Source: SCGC-AAA076-P13 sp965656035
Lineage (GTDB): Bacteria; Pseudomonadota; Gammaproteobacteria; Magnimaribacterales; D2472
DNA length: 42,038 bases
Assembly (NCBI GenBank): GCA_965656035.1
Contig: CBFHIO010000004.1
Location: 1-42,038 of the forward strand
Direction of reading: 5' to 3'
The notes below the pieces were generated by a model. It saw nothing but the letters and a program-made list of their open reading frames with translations, searched no databases and had not been told where the DNA came from. This document shows, in pieces, positions 8,500-16,978 of this stretch. Made by a program: the position numbers and the translations under genes. How positions within the stretch are numbered: the first letter of the stretch is position 1; the number at the start of each line of letters is the position of its first letter.

Positions 8500-9548
8500 T
8501 TAAAATTTTTCATGGCTATCTCATAAAAAGATCGTTTTTAATTTCCTCATTAATTTTTATATTATTTACCACATTAGATTTAGTTTTTAGCCTAATGTCT
8601 GAGCTTGAAAACTTATCTGAAGAATATAATTTTTCTAATGTCTTTTTGTATGTTTTAAGTAAATCTCCAAGCAATGCAATAGATTTCATAGAAGGTGCTT
8701 GTTTGCTTGGAGTCATGATTTCTTTGGGCATCTCACATCAAGAAGGTAACTTAAATGTCTTAAGGTCGAGTGGGGAATCACCATTAAAAATAGTATTAAT
8801 AAGCTCACTCGGCCCAACATTATTAATATTTTTATTTTTACCATCCAATGAGTTGTTTTTAAAAGATATTAGAGATAATGCAGAGATTAATAAAAATTTA
8901 ATTGTCCAATCATCAGAAAAAAATAGCCAAAATAATAATTGGATCAAGGATGGAAATTCTTTTTTAACATATTCTTATATGAAAGATTCTTTCATTTATA
9001 AGGTTAAATTTATTAAAACCAATGATGATAAAGTTCTTTATTTTAAAATGGCAGATTCAGCTGAAATCATTAAAAACCAAATAAAATTTGATGAAACAAT
9101 GCTATATCATTTTTTTGAGGGAACTAGCATAGAAAATAATTATGAAGAATTTACATTTCCTTTGATTGCAAAGATGCCATTTGCAAAGGTGGAAAATTTA
9201 AAAACTTCTGAAATAATTAATACTCAAAAATTTATTAATACCAGTTCAAAAAAAGAAGATATATTATTTACTGCACATTTAAAAAAATCTTTATATAAAA
9301 ATATATTTCAGCCGATATCTATCTTATGCTTAATCATTTTCTTTGGTTCCTTTATTTTCGGTTCGTTACGAGATGTCACGCCAGCATCAAGAATAGTTTT
9401 ATCAGTAGTGGGGGCCTTTATTTATAAAATCTTTCAAGACTTCACAATAAGTTTCTCAATAGCTACAAATCTATCGGTATTAATTGGTGTCATTGCCCCA
9501 GCTTTGCTTTTATTGATAATGAGCATATTTTCCTATAAGAGAATCTAA
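8496..9548 (+). CDS. lptG: LPS export ABC transporter permease LptG
   Basis: The second YjgP/YjgQ permease, about 350 residues. TM1 is SFLISSLIFILFTTLDLVF, the coupling region is LGVMISLGISHQEGNLNVLRSSGES, the middle is a polar periplasmic domain and the end has three helices. It pairs with LptF in the LptBFG extractor. I place the start at the ATG at 8496, which overlaps the lptF TGA as ATGA; an earlier in-frame ATG lies at 8484. The TAA stop interlocks with the stop of the convergent RDD gene (CTAA at 9545-9548). Confidence 0.9.
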   Translation: MIKIFHGYLIKRSFLISSLIFILFTTLDLVFSLMSELENLSEEYNFSNVFLYVLSKSPSNAIDFIEGACLLGVMISLGISHQEGNLNVLRSSGESPLKIVLISSLGPTLLIFLFLPSNELFLKDIRDNAEINKNLIVQSSEKNSQNNNWIKDGNSFLTYSYMKDSFIYKVKFIKTNDDKVLYFKMADSAEIIKNQIKFDETMLYHFFEGTSIENNYEEFTFPLIAKMPFAKVENLKTSEIINTQKFINTSSKKEDILFTAHLKKSLYKNIFQPISILCLIIFFGSFIFGSLRDVTPASRIVLSVVGAFIYKIFQDFTISFSIATNLSVLIGVIAPALLLLIMSIFSYKRI

Positions 9549-9955
9549 ATAATTTTTAAGGCTGTTTTTGATAGAGTGTCATTTATTGCCAAGCCTTTTT
9601 GAGAGAAGTAAATTTGTAAAAGCGGCAATCCTGCTAGAAATAAAATTAAAATGTTCACCAAAAACCTTATTGAAATTTGCTTTAGAGTAATTTTTTTTCC
9701 ATCAAGGCTATAAATTTCGATATTCCATACTGCCATGCCTAGAGTCTTATTTCCATTAAGCCAGAAGTAAGCAAAAAAACTCCAGCTACTTAAGATTACA
9801 AGAGACAGGCCTAACCATGGATTTAAAGTTTCTCCACCATTTAACCAAAGAGCTATTGAACCAACGGCAAACCATACACCCAATAAAAGAAAGAAATCAT
9901 AAATGCCCGCTGTGATTCTTTTTAAAGGAAAAACTTTATATGCTTTTTCATTCAT
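9545..9955 (-). CDS. RDD-family membrane protein
   Basis: A 136-residue protein with the RDD arrangement: FPLKRITAGIYDFFLL at the start of TM1 (R and D of the family motif), a second helix, then NKTLGMAVWNIEIYSLDGK and a third helix ending with INDTLSKT, the family's W/xHDxxS-type tail. RDD proteins are small integral membrane proteins, some linked to Na+/H+ exchange or transport, but no role is assigned here. Genes of this family often lie near lptFG-pepA. It is convergent with lptG and divergent from the peptide transporter (40-base gap). Confidence 0.8.
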   Translation of the reverse strand: MNEKAYKVFPLKRITAGIYDFFLLLGVWFAVGSIALWLNGGETLNPWLGLSLVILSSWSFFAYFWLNGNKTLGMAVWNIEIYSLDGKKITLKQISIRFLVNILILFLAGLPLLQIYFSQKGLAINDTLSKTALKII

Positions 9956-9957
9956 TT

Positions 9958-9966
9958 TGGTATAGT
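9958..9966 (+). promoter_or_regulatory. Candidate extended -10 promoter of the POT transporter gene
   Basis: TGGTATAGT combines the TGn extension with a five-of-six -10 hexamer, about 30 bases before the ATG at 9996. No -35 match is clear. Confidence 0.35.
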
Positions 9967-9995
9967 AATTAAAATAAATTTCAAAATATACGATT

Positions 9996-11465
9996 ATGGA
10001 TAAAGATACAGCATTTTTTGGTCACCCAATTGGTCTTAGAACGTTATTTTTAACTGAGATGTGGGAACGGATGTCTTACTATGGAATGAGAGCATTGCTT
10101 GTTTTATATATGACTGGATCATTAACTGGATTTAATCCAGGAATGGGTCTTTCTGCAATGGATGCAAATGCTATCTATGGAATATATGTTGGTATGGTTT
10201 ATTTTATGGTCGTTCCAGGAGGCTGGATAGCTGATAATATTTTAGGTCATCAAAAAGCTGTTTTGTTAGGAGCAATAATTATTGCCCTTGGGCATTTCAC
10301 TCTAGCAATTCCAATTGAGCAAACGTTTTTCTTGGGCTTAATTCTTGTAGTTATTGGAACAGGCTTGTTAAAAGGAAATATTTCAACAATCGTTGGAAGC
10401 CTATACGGAGATAACGATCAAAGAAGAGATGCAGGTTACACAATTTTCTATATGTCGATAAATATTGGTTCAACATTGGGATTTCTTATATGTGCTTATC
10501 TAGGTGAAAAAATAGGTTGGCATTATGGCTTTGGGGCAGCTGGAATTGGTATGGCTTTTGGAGTGTATCAATATATTAATTATAGACATCTTCTTGGTGA
10601 CGCTGGCTTGAATCCTAATGATATGCTGGATTCAAGAAGAGCAAACCTAATCTCATGGACTAAAAGAAGTTTAGTTTTAATGTTTATTGTTATAGGTCTT
10701 GGTTTATTCGGATTAATCTCAATAGATCCTAGAGTCTTTGCAGAGAATTTTGCATACTTTCTTACCATAGTAGCTGGTGCATATTTCATCTATCTTTATG
10801 GGTTTGCAGGTCTAAATAGTTCAGAAAAAAAGAATCTATTGTTACTCTTTGTTTTATTTATAGGGGCTGCGGCATTTTGGTCAGGTTTTGATCAATCAGC
10901 AAGTTCTTTGAGTATATTTGCAAGAGACTATACCGATTTATCTATTGCTGGTTTCATAATCCCTATAGGATGGCTTCAGTTTGCTAATCCAATATTTGTT
11001 GTTACTTTTGCTCCTATATTTGCAGGAATCTGGGCCCACTTAGGAAGAATGAATATGGATCCATCACTACCATTAAAGTTTGCACTTGGTTTAATATTTA
11101 TGGCATTAAGCTTTATAGTAATGGTATACGCTGTAAAACTTGCTATGGTGTCTGCACCAGTTGGTATGCAATGGCTTTTAATTACATATTTGCTTCAGAC
11201 ATGGGGTGAGTTAGCATTGTCACCAATTGGCTTATCTGCATTCTCTAAATATTCTCCAAAAAAATATATGGGTCAGATGTTTGGCTTATGGTTCTTAGCT
11301 TCAGCTATTGGTGGTGTTCTTGCAGGCCTCCTAGGTGGAGATGCTACGGTTGATGGATTAAACTCCGTCCAACCTATATTTACATTCATGATCCAGTATT
11401 ACGTTGTTATAGCAATAGCCTTAATTTTGATGGCGTTCTTATTTAAAAAGAAAGAATCTAATTAA
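9996..11465 (+). CDS. Proton-dependent oligopeptide transporter (POT/PTR2 family)
   Basis: A 489-residue major-facilitator protein with about 14 predicted membrane segments. The POT hallmark ExxERxxYYG is present as EMWERMSYYGMRALL (about residues 17-31), and the second PTR2 signature is FYMSINIGSTLGFLI near residue 150. These residues handle proton coupling and peptide binding in the family. It imports di- and tripeptides across the inner membrane. It is a single-gene unit, convergent with dapE with an 8-base gap. Which of the DtpA-D types it equals cannot be decided from sequence alone. Confidence 0.93.
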   Translation: MDKDTAFFGHPIGLRTLFLTEMWERMSYYGMRALLVLYMTGSLTGFNPGMGLSAMDANAIYGIYVGMVYFMVVPGGWIADNILGHQKAVLLGAIIIALGHFTLAIPIEQTFFLGLILVVIGTGLLKGNISTIVGSLYGDNDQRRDAGYTIFYMSINIGSTLGFLICAYLGEKIGWHYGFGAAGIGMAFGVYQYINYRHLLGDAGLNPNDMLDSRRANLISWTKRSLVLMFIVIGLGLFGLISIDPRVFAENFAYFLTIVAGAYFIYLYGFAGLNSSEKKNLLLLFVLFIGAAAFWSGFDQSASSLSIFARDYTDLSIAGFIIPIGWLQFANPIFVVTFAPIFAGIWAHLGRMNMDPSLPLKFALGLIFMALSFIVMVYAVKLAMVSAPVGMQWLLITYLLQTWGELALSPIGLSAFSKYSPKKYMGQMFGLWFLASAIGGVLAGLLGGDATVDGLNSVQPIFTFMIQYYVVIAIALILMAFLFKKKESN

Positions 11466-11473
11466 ATAAAAAA

Positions 11474-12604
11474 TTAGGATAGTTTTTTGTTAAGGTTTTT
11501 GAGAATATCTGTATAAATTTTTTGCAGTAGTTCGATTTCTGAGATTTTTACGTGTTCATTAATTTGATGAATTGTTTCATTTAATGGACCTAGCTCGACT
11601 ATTTCAGTACCCATCTTAGCTATGAATCTACCGTCAGAGGTTCCTCCTTTTGCGTTTAAATCAGGCGTGTAACTAGTTATATTTTTTATAGAATCAACAA
11701 CTACATCTTTTAGGTTATCTTCTTTTGTTAAGTAGGGGAGTCCGCTAAGCTTCCAATCAATTTCATATTCAACGTTTAGTGCTTTTAGAATAGTTTCAAA
11801 CTCATTCATTAGTTTTTCATGGGTAGATTCAGTTGAGTACCTAAAGTTAAAAAACATATCCAGTTCTCCAGGAACCACATTTTTAGCGCCTGTCCCAGAG
11901 TGAATATTAGAAATCTGAAAACTTGTGGGTTGGAATACTGCATTGCCGTTGTCCCATACTGTATTTTTTAATTTAACAATCACATCACTTGCAGAAAATA
12001 TTGGATTCACAATATTTTCTGGATATGCAATGTGTCCTTGTTTGCCAATGATTTTTAATGAGCCTCCCAATGATCCTCTTCTACCAATTCTTATGCTATC
12101 ACCAACTCTTTTGTAAGAGGTGGGCTCACCAACAAGACAAAAATCAATTTTTTCATCGTTTTCAATCATGTCATCAACAATCTTATCTATAAAGCCATCT
12201 GCAGCATCTCCCTCCTCATTGGACGTTAGTAAAATGGCAATTCTATAATTTAAGTCAGGTTTAGAACTCATAAATTCTTCGAGTGATTCTATAAAAGCTG
12301 CTATCGAGGCTTTCATATCAGCAGTTCCCCTTCCATACATTACATCACCATCAATATGGCCAGAAAAAGGAGGGTAGGTCCATTGCTCAACAGGGCCTGT
12401 TGGCACTACGTCTGTATGACCAAGAAAACAGAAAATTTTTCCTTTATTCCCATAAGTAGCATATAAATTTTCTACGTTGAGGTAATTAATTCTATTACAT
12501 TCAAAATTAAGTTTTTTTAATCTTTCTTCAATTAAGTTAAAACACCCCTCATCCCTGGGTGAGATGGATTGTATTTGTATGAGTTTTTGAAGAAATTCAA
12601 TCAT
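11474..12604 (-). CDS. dapE: Succinyl-diaminopimelate desuccinylase
   Basis: A 376-residue M20 di-zinc hydrolase. Zinc ligands appear in LGHTDVVPTGP (H63), GRGTADMKAS, SNEEGDAADG (the catalytic Glu pair) and near the end in NETIHQINEH. The GGTSDGRFI motif is characteristic of DapE rather than ArgE. It removes succinate from N-succinyl-LL-diaminopimelate in the lysine and peptidoglycan precursor route. Its start overlaps the dapD stop by 8 bases, so the two enzymes of the succinylase branch are translationally coupled. Confidence 0.95.
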   Translation of the reverse strand: MIEFLQKLIQIQSISPRDEGCFNLIEERLKKLNFECNRINYLNVENLYATYGNKGKIFCFLGHTDVVPTGPVEQWTYPPFSGHIDGDVMYGRGTADMKASIAAFIESLEEFMSSKPDLNYRIAILLTSNEEGDAADGFIDKIVDDMIENDEKIDFCLVGEPTSYKRVGDSIRIGRRGSLGGSLKIIGKQGHIAYPENIVNPIFSASDVIVKLKNTVWDNGNAVFQPTSFQISNIHSGTGAKNVVPGELDMFFNFRYSTESTHEKLMNEFETILKALNVEYEIDWKLSGLPYLTKEDNLKDVVVDSIKNITSYTPDLNAKGGTSDGRFIAKMGTEIVELGPLNETIHQINEHVKISEIELLQKIYTDILKNLNKKLS

Positions 12605-13511
12605 TTTTATGAAGTTCAGAGTTTAATTTAATGGACTTATGATTAGCTTTGGCGATTACCTTGCCATTTTGAGAATTTCTTAAAAAGACTAGATTTGAGC
12701 AATTAGATAATTCAGAACCTTTTAAAACCCGATCTACCTCTCCATTTTTATCATATACCTCAATTTTTGTGCCAGCAGTAATGTACAAACCAGCTTCAAT
12801 TGTACAGTTATTTCCAAGTGGTATACCGACACCAGCATTAGCACCAATCAGGCAGTTTTCTCCAATTGAAATTTTTATATTGTTTCCACCCGAAAGGGTA
12901 CCCATAGTACTACAGCCACCTCCAAGATCAGAATTATTTCCTACAACAACTCCAGCAGATATTCTTCCTTCTATCATTGCTGTGCCGAGAGTTCCTGCAT
13001 TAAAATTGACAAAGCCCTCATGCATGATTGTAGTTCCTGGACTTAAATAAGCTCCTAGTCTTACTCTAGAGGTGTCAGCTATCCTCACGTTTTTTGGTAT
13101 GATGTAATCAGTCAGTTGAGGAAATTTATCAAGTGATCTTATAAATAAATCATCTTTATTTTGTTTTGAAGTTAGTAACTCTTGATCAATTTCATCAATA
13201 GAAATTGGGCCTTTATTTGTCCAAGCTACATTTGGCAATGCATTAAAAAGACCATCAAGATTAATTGAATTAGGAAGCACAAATCTATATGAAATTAAGT
13301 GTAATTTAAGATATGCACTTACAACATCCTCTATTGGCTCTTCAAGATCTTTTTGAGTCCAACGCATTTCAACGACTTCTTTTTCTGAGTTATCAGTGTT
13401 TATGTTTTTAATATCAGTTTTTTGACCATTAAATTCAATAACAGGAAAATATGCATCAAGCGCTTCACCGTTTGATGATTTAGTTAATAAGCCTGTTGCT
13501 TTAATTGTCAT
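12597..13511 (-). CDS. dapD: Tetrahydrodipicolinate N-succinyltransferase (long DapD type)
   Basis: A 304-residue left-handed beta-helix acyltransferase. The hexapeptide region carries RVRLGAYLSPGTTIMHEGFVNFNAGTLG (about residues 150-177) and the GVVVGNNSDLGGG turn, as in the Pseudomonas/actinobacterial DapD group and unlike the shorter E. coli enzyme. It transfers succinyl from succinyl-CoA to tetrahydrodipicolinate. It sits between glnD and dapE as in many gammaproteobacteria. The ATG has no Shine-Dalgarno and lies exactly 6 bases after a perfect TATAAT, suggesting a leaderless transcript. Confidence 0.94.
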   Translation of the reverse strand: MTIKATGLLTKSSNGEALDAYFPVIEFNGQKTDIKNINTDNSEKEVVEMRWTQKDLEEPIEDVVSAYLKLHLISYRFVLPNSINLDGLFNALPNVAWTNKGPISIDEIDQELLTSKQNKDDLFIRSLDKFPQLTDYIIPKNVRIADTSRVRLGAYLSPGTTIMHEGFVNFNAGTLGTAMIEGRISAGVVVGNNSDLGGGCSTMGTLSGGNNIKISIGENCLIGANAGVGIPLGNNCTIEAGLYITAGTKIEVYDKNGEVDRVLKGSELSNCSNLVFLRNSQNGKVIAKANHKSIKLNSELHKND

Positions 13512-13517
13512 GTCGCT

Positions 13518-13523
13518 ATTATA
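13518..13523 (-). promoter_or_regulatory. Candidate -10 box directly upstream of dapD
   Basis: TATAAT on the minus strand in the 29-base glnD-dapD gap, with 6 bases (AGCGAC) before the dapD ATG. A start point at the usual 7 bases downstream would be the A of the ATG. The -35 region is a poor match. Confidence 0.45.
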
Positions 13524-13540
13524 GAGACGAATTAGGTTAT

Positions 13541-16057
13541 TTATAAAGTTTCTTTAAGACTATCGCTTATTTTTTTAATTTTTTTGTTTGAAACAGATGA
13601 GAGTGCCATATCCTCAATTTCAAAGGTGTCCTCGACCCTGTCACCAAGGGTATTAATTCTTGCAGAATATATTGAAATACCATTTTCAAAGAATGTTTTT
13701 GCAATTTTTACCAACAAACCTGGACTATCTGCAGTTTCAATAGTTAGTAAATTTCTTTTTTTATCTTTTTGCTCCATATTTGAAATTTTAAATGGTTTCC
13801 CAAAAGATTCATTTTTCTTTTTCTTGAAAACTAATTCTTTTTTCTGGGTGTCTAGATTTTTTAAATTATGAGATATTTTTAATTTGATATCTTGAACCTC
13901 AGTATTGCTTAATGGCCTATCATGAAAAGAATATTTTGCAATAAAAGTATTTGCAGCAATATTCTTGTTAGTGCAGGTAGATATGTTTGCATCAATTATT
14001 TCAAGACCAGACAATTGGAAGACTTGAACTAATTTTAAAAAGAGCCCATCAAAGTTTTCAGTCTTAATAAAAATTTCCAACAAGCTATCAAAACACTTTC
14101 TAGCACCAATAACTGTTTTCTTTAATTCGCTATCAAAAATTAAACCGCATTGCCATTTAAGTTTATCGAGATTATTTTTTGTAAAGAAAGAATCATCAAA
14201 AACTTCAAGATAGTTTTTAATTTTTTTCCTATCTTCTTCCTTTTTAAATAAGCTTATGCAGTTCTTTTTTCTATCATCAGTAATTTCTTTAGTGGTTTGA
14301 ACTGGTTCTTTATTTATTTTTGACCTTGTTAGTATGAAAAGATCCTTAAGAAGTTCATGCTTCCAACCATTCCATAGAGCAGGGTTAGTGGCTCTTATAT
14401 CATTAACAGTTAACAGATATAAATAATCAAGTCTTTCAGTTGTTTTGGCAAGGCTTGCGAACTCTTCTATTGTGCCCATGTCAGAAATATCTTTTTTCTG
14501 AGAAATTGAAGACATTTTAAGATGATGAAGGACTAACCAAGAAATAAGGTCAGCATCGGCTTTTGATAAACCAATTTTTTTTGCGAAGTTATAGCTTATT
14601 TCTGCCCCAATTTTTGAGTGATCTCCTCCTTTACCTTTGCCCAAATCATGAAAGAGACCAGCTAAATATAGAATTTCTATCTTTGGTAGCCTATTTATTA
14701 ACTCATGCTCTAATTTAAACTCATTTTTTAAGTGAATTTTCATTTGGCGCATATTTCTTACGACCTTGAACGTATGTTCATCCACAGTATAAACATGAAA
14801 TAAATCAAATTGCATTTGACCAATGACCTTATTAAATTCATCAACATACCTCTGAATTATTCCAATAGCTTTCATAGATTTTAAGATCGAAGAAAGATTA
14901 TATTTTGATCTAAAAATTTCTAAAAACTGGTTTGCATATACTCGATCCTCTTTAAACTTATTGTTAATAAGATCAAGATTATTTTTTAGAAGAGATGCTG
15001 TATTGGTATCAATTGCATTAACCTTCTTACTTGAACCTATATAGTTATATATGCCAAAAATTAGGTCTTTTCTATCAGAAAGATTAATTTTAGGATTGAT
15101 TCCAATTTTGTCTCCTTTGATATAGTAATCGCCAATATTTTTTGTAAGGCTAAAAGAATTTTGTTCATCAAATTTTTTGAATACATGTTGATTAAAGTTA
15201 GTTAGGTTTGATGCGTTTTCGTAAAATTTTTGCATCATTTTTTCTACAGATCTTTTTCTAGTTTCTTCACTAATATTAGCTTTAAGAGCTATTTCTATTT
15301 GAAGTTCAAAAGTTAACCTATTTCTTGAGGATAAAGAGTTTGTTATATATCTAAGACTTTTAACAAAATTATAAGAATCAATTATTTCATCTAAATTATC
15401 TGCAAATTCTTTGGAGTTTTTAATCTCTTTAATATTCTTTAAATCAAAACAGTGTTGAAGGATCCATAAAGCTGTTTGAAAATCTCTAAGGCAACCGGGT
15501 GATTCTTTTAAATCTGGCTCTAAATTATATGCGGTAGAGTAAAAGGATTTATATCTATCTTCCTGCTCCAATAATTTTACTTTGCAGAATTTTTTTTTCG
15601 ACCATATTTTTTGCAACACAGAAGTTATTTCTTTATCGATAGTGTCATTAGTTATTAATGCTCGTCGTGTTAAATATGAAGTAAATTCTTTAGCATTGTC
15701 TTTAGTAATTTTTTTAATATCTTTTATGCTTCTTACAGAATGTCCAATCTGATATCCTAAATCCCAGAGTTTGGCTATAAACTTTTCTAAATTTTCAATT
15801 TTTTTTGGTTTGTTATTTTTATGAATTATTGAAATATCTATATCTGATGATGGATAGAGCTCTTTTCTACCAAATCCCCCATTGGCATATATCACAAAAT
15901 CCTTGCTCAAATTATATTGTTTGAAGTAGTTAAGAATTTTCTTCTCTACTCTAGATGTATTTTTTGCCAAGTAGTCATTTGTTAAACTTGGAGTTTGATA
16001 TATTTTTGGAAAATTATTTAAAAAATCATCATTCAAATTTGATTCATTTTTAATCAT
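13541..16057 (-). CDS. glnD: [Protein-PII] uridylyltransferase / uridylyl-removing enzyme
   Basis: An 838-residue bifunctional sensor of nitrogen status. In order it has the nucleotidyltransferase motif NGGFGRKELYPSSDIDISI (about residues 58-76), a GlnD middle region with SPGCLRDFQTALWI, an HD phosphodiesterase domain (GLFHDLGKGKGGDHSKIG) and two C-terminal ACT domains (the last begins near LLTIETADSPGLLVKIAKTF). It uridylylates PII when glutamine is low and removes UMP when it is high. The ATG at 16057 overlaps the map stop as ATGA; a longer in-frame reading from 16126 would overlap map by 73 bases and is unlikely. A Lys/Asn-rich, somewhat shortened member (E. coli has 890). Confidence 0.95.
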   Translation of the reverse strand: MIKNESNLNDDFLNNFPKIYQTPSLTNDYLAKNTSRVEKKILNYFKQYNLSKDFVIYANGGFGRKELYPSSDIDISIIHKNNKPKKIENLEKFIAKLWDLGYQIGHSVRSIKDIKKITKDNAKEFTSYLTRRALITNDTIDKEITSVLQKIWSKKKFCKVKLLEQEDRYKSFYSTAYNLEPDLKESPGCLRDFQTALWILQHCFDLKNIKEIKNSKEFADNLDEIIDSYNFVKSLRYITNSLSSRNRLTFELQIEIALKANISEETRKRSVEKMMQKFYENASNLTNFNQHVFKKFDEQNSFSLTKNIGDYYIKGDKIGINPKINLSDRKDLIFGIYNYIGSSKKVNAIDTNTASLLKNNLDLINNKFKEDRVYANQFLEIFRSKYNLSSILKSMKAIGIIQRYVDEFNKVIGQMQFDLFHVYTVDEHTFKVVRNMRQMKIHLKNEFKLEHELINRLPKIEILYLAGLFHDLGKGKGGDHSKIGAEISYNFAKKIGLSKADADLISWLVLHHLKMSSISQKKDISDMGTIEEFASLAKTTERLDYLYLLTVNDIRATNPALWNGWKHELLKDLFILTRSKINKEPVQTTKEITDDRKKNCISLFKKEEDRKKIKNYLEVFDDSFFTKNNLDKLKWQCGLIFDSELKKTVIGARKCFDSLLEIFIKTENFDGLFLKLVQVFQLSGLEIIDANISTCTNKNIAANTFIAKYSFHDRPLSNTEVQDIKLKISHNLKNLDTQKKELVFKKKKNESFGKPFKISNMEQKDKKRNLLTIETADSPGLLVKIAKTFFENGISIYSARINTLGDRVEDTFEIEDMALSSVSNKKIKKISDSLKETL

Positions 16058-16824
16058 AAAAATTCTTCTTGTCTTTTTGTAAGAACCTCGACTCCGCTTG
16101 ATGTGACTGCAACTGTATGTTCCCATTGGGCAGAATTTCTTCCATCTTTAGTTTCTACAGTCCACCCATCTTGTAAAGTTTTGCAGTATTTTGATCCTTG
16201 ATTAATCATTGGCTCAATCGTGAAACACATGCCTTCTTGAATTTGAATGCCTCTGCCTGGCTTTCCGTAATGCAGCACTTGTGGCTCTTCATGATAAACG
16301 TTTCCAATACCATGTCCGCAATAATCTTCAACAACGCTATAGTAATTAGACTCTGCATGCTTTTGAATAGCATGACCTATATCGCCAAGATAAGCCCCTG
16401 GTTTAACTTCATCTATTGCTTTGTAAAGACATTCTTGAGTAATCTTAACCAATCTTTCGTTGTGGGGTTGGCACTTTCCAACAAGATACATTTTTGATGT
16501 GTCACCATGCCAGCCATCTTTAATTACAGTTACATCAATGTTTAAAATATCCCCATTTTTTAGGATTCTATTTTTATCAGGAATACCGTGGCAAATTACT
16601 TGATTGATGCTTGAACAAATAGTTTTTTCAAAACCTCGGTAACCAACATTTGCTGGAATTGCTTTTTGAACATTAACAATATGTTCGTAGCATATATTAT
16701 CCAATTCTTCAGTAGAAACTCCAGGAACAACGAAAGGCTCTATCATTTCTAATACTTCTGCTGCAAGCTTTCCAGCAACTCTCATTTTTTCAATTTCTTT
16801 TTTAGTTTTAATAGAAATTTTCAT
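16054..16824 (-). CDS. map: Type I methionine aminopeptidase
   Basis: About 256 residues of the type I MetAP fold. Metal ligands are in ILNIDVTVIKDGWHGDTSKM (two Asp), EDYCGHGIG (His), FTIEPMIN (Glu) and SAQWEHTVAV (Glu); the substrate histidine is in CHGIPD. It removes initiator Met co-translationally. An in-frame ATG exists at 16836, but a TATACT -10-like box sits only 2 bases before it, so a transcript from there would start downstream; the ATG at 16824 with GAG 8 bases upstream fits better. map-glnD-dapD is the conserved gammaproteobacterial order. Confidence 0.95.
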   Translation of the reverse strand: MKISIKTKKEIEKMRVAGKLAAEVLEMIEPFVVPGVSTEELDNICYEHIVNVQKAIPANVGYRGFEKTICSSINQVICHGIPDKNRILKNGDILNIDVTVIKDGWHGDTSKMYLVGKCQPHNERLVKITQECLYKAIDEVKPGAYLGDIGHAIQKHAESNYYSVVEDYCGHGIGNVYHEEPQVLHYGKPGRGIQIQEGMCFTIEPMINQGSKYCKTLQDGWTVETKDGRNSAQWEHTVAVTSSGVEVLTKRQEEFL

Positions 16825-16838
16825 ATTTTTTCTCATTT

Positions 16839-16844
16839 AGTATA
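16839..16844 (-). promoter_or_regulatory. Candidate -10 box of map
   Basis: TATACT on the minus strand, 14 bases before the preferred map ATG at 16824. It lies back to back with the carA -35 candidate at 16850-16855. Its own -35 is weak. Confidence 0.35.
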
Positions 16845-16849
16845 GACAG

Positions 16850-16876
16850 TTGACAAGTAAATCTATAAAGTACAAT
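16850..16876 (+). promoter_or_regulatory. Candidate sigma-70 promoter of carAB
   Basis: Perfect TTGACA at 16850-16855 and TACAAT (five of six) at 16871-16876 with a 15-base spacer, which is at the short limit. A transcript would start near 16883 and carry a leader of about 95 bases before the carA GTG at 16979. Confidence 0.45.
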
Positions 16877-16912
16877 TTTAATGCCAGCACAACATTTTAG
16901 CTCATTAAAATT
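16874..16912. repeat. 10-bp perfect inverted repeat in the map-carA intergenic region
   Basis: AATTTTAATG at 16874-16883 and its exact reverse complement CATTAAAATT at 16903-16912, with a 19-base loop. It overlaps the proposed carA start point. It could be a hairpin in the carA leader or an operator half-site pair, or chance in AT-rich DNA. Confidence 0.4.
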
Positions 16913-16978
16913 CAAAATTTCTTTAAATAGATACCCATTCATATTTATTAGTTTCATACCCAATTGGGGGAATTTTTA

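Noticed and set aside
16058..16126. 23-residue N-terminal extension of GlnD
   Set aside because: It would overlap map by 73 bases and shows no GlnD similarity; the ATGA overlap at 16054-16057 is the usual coupling.
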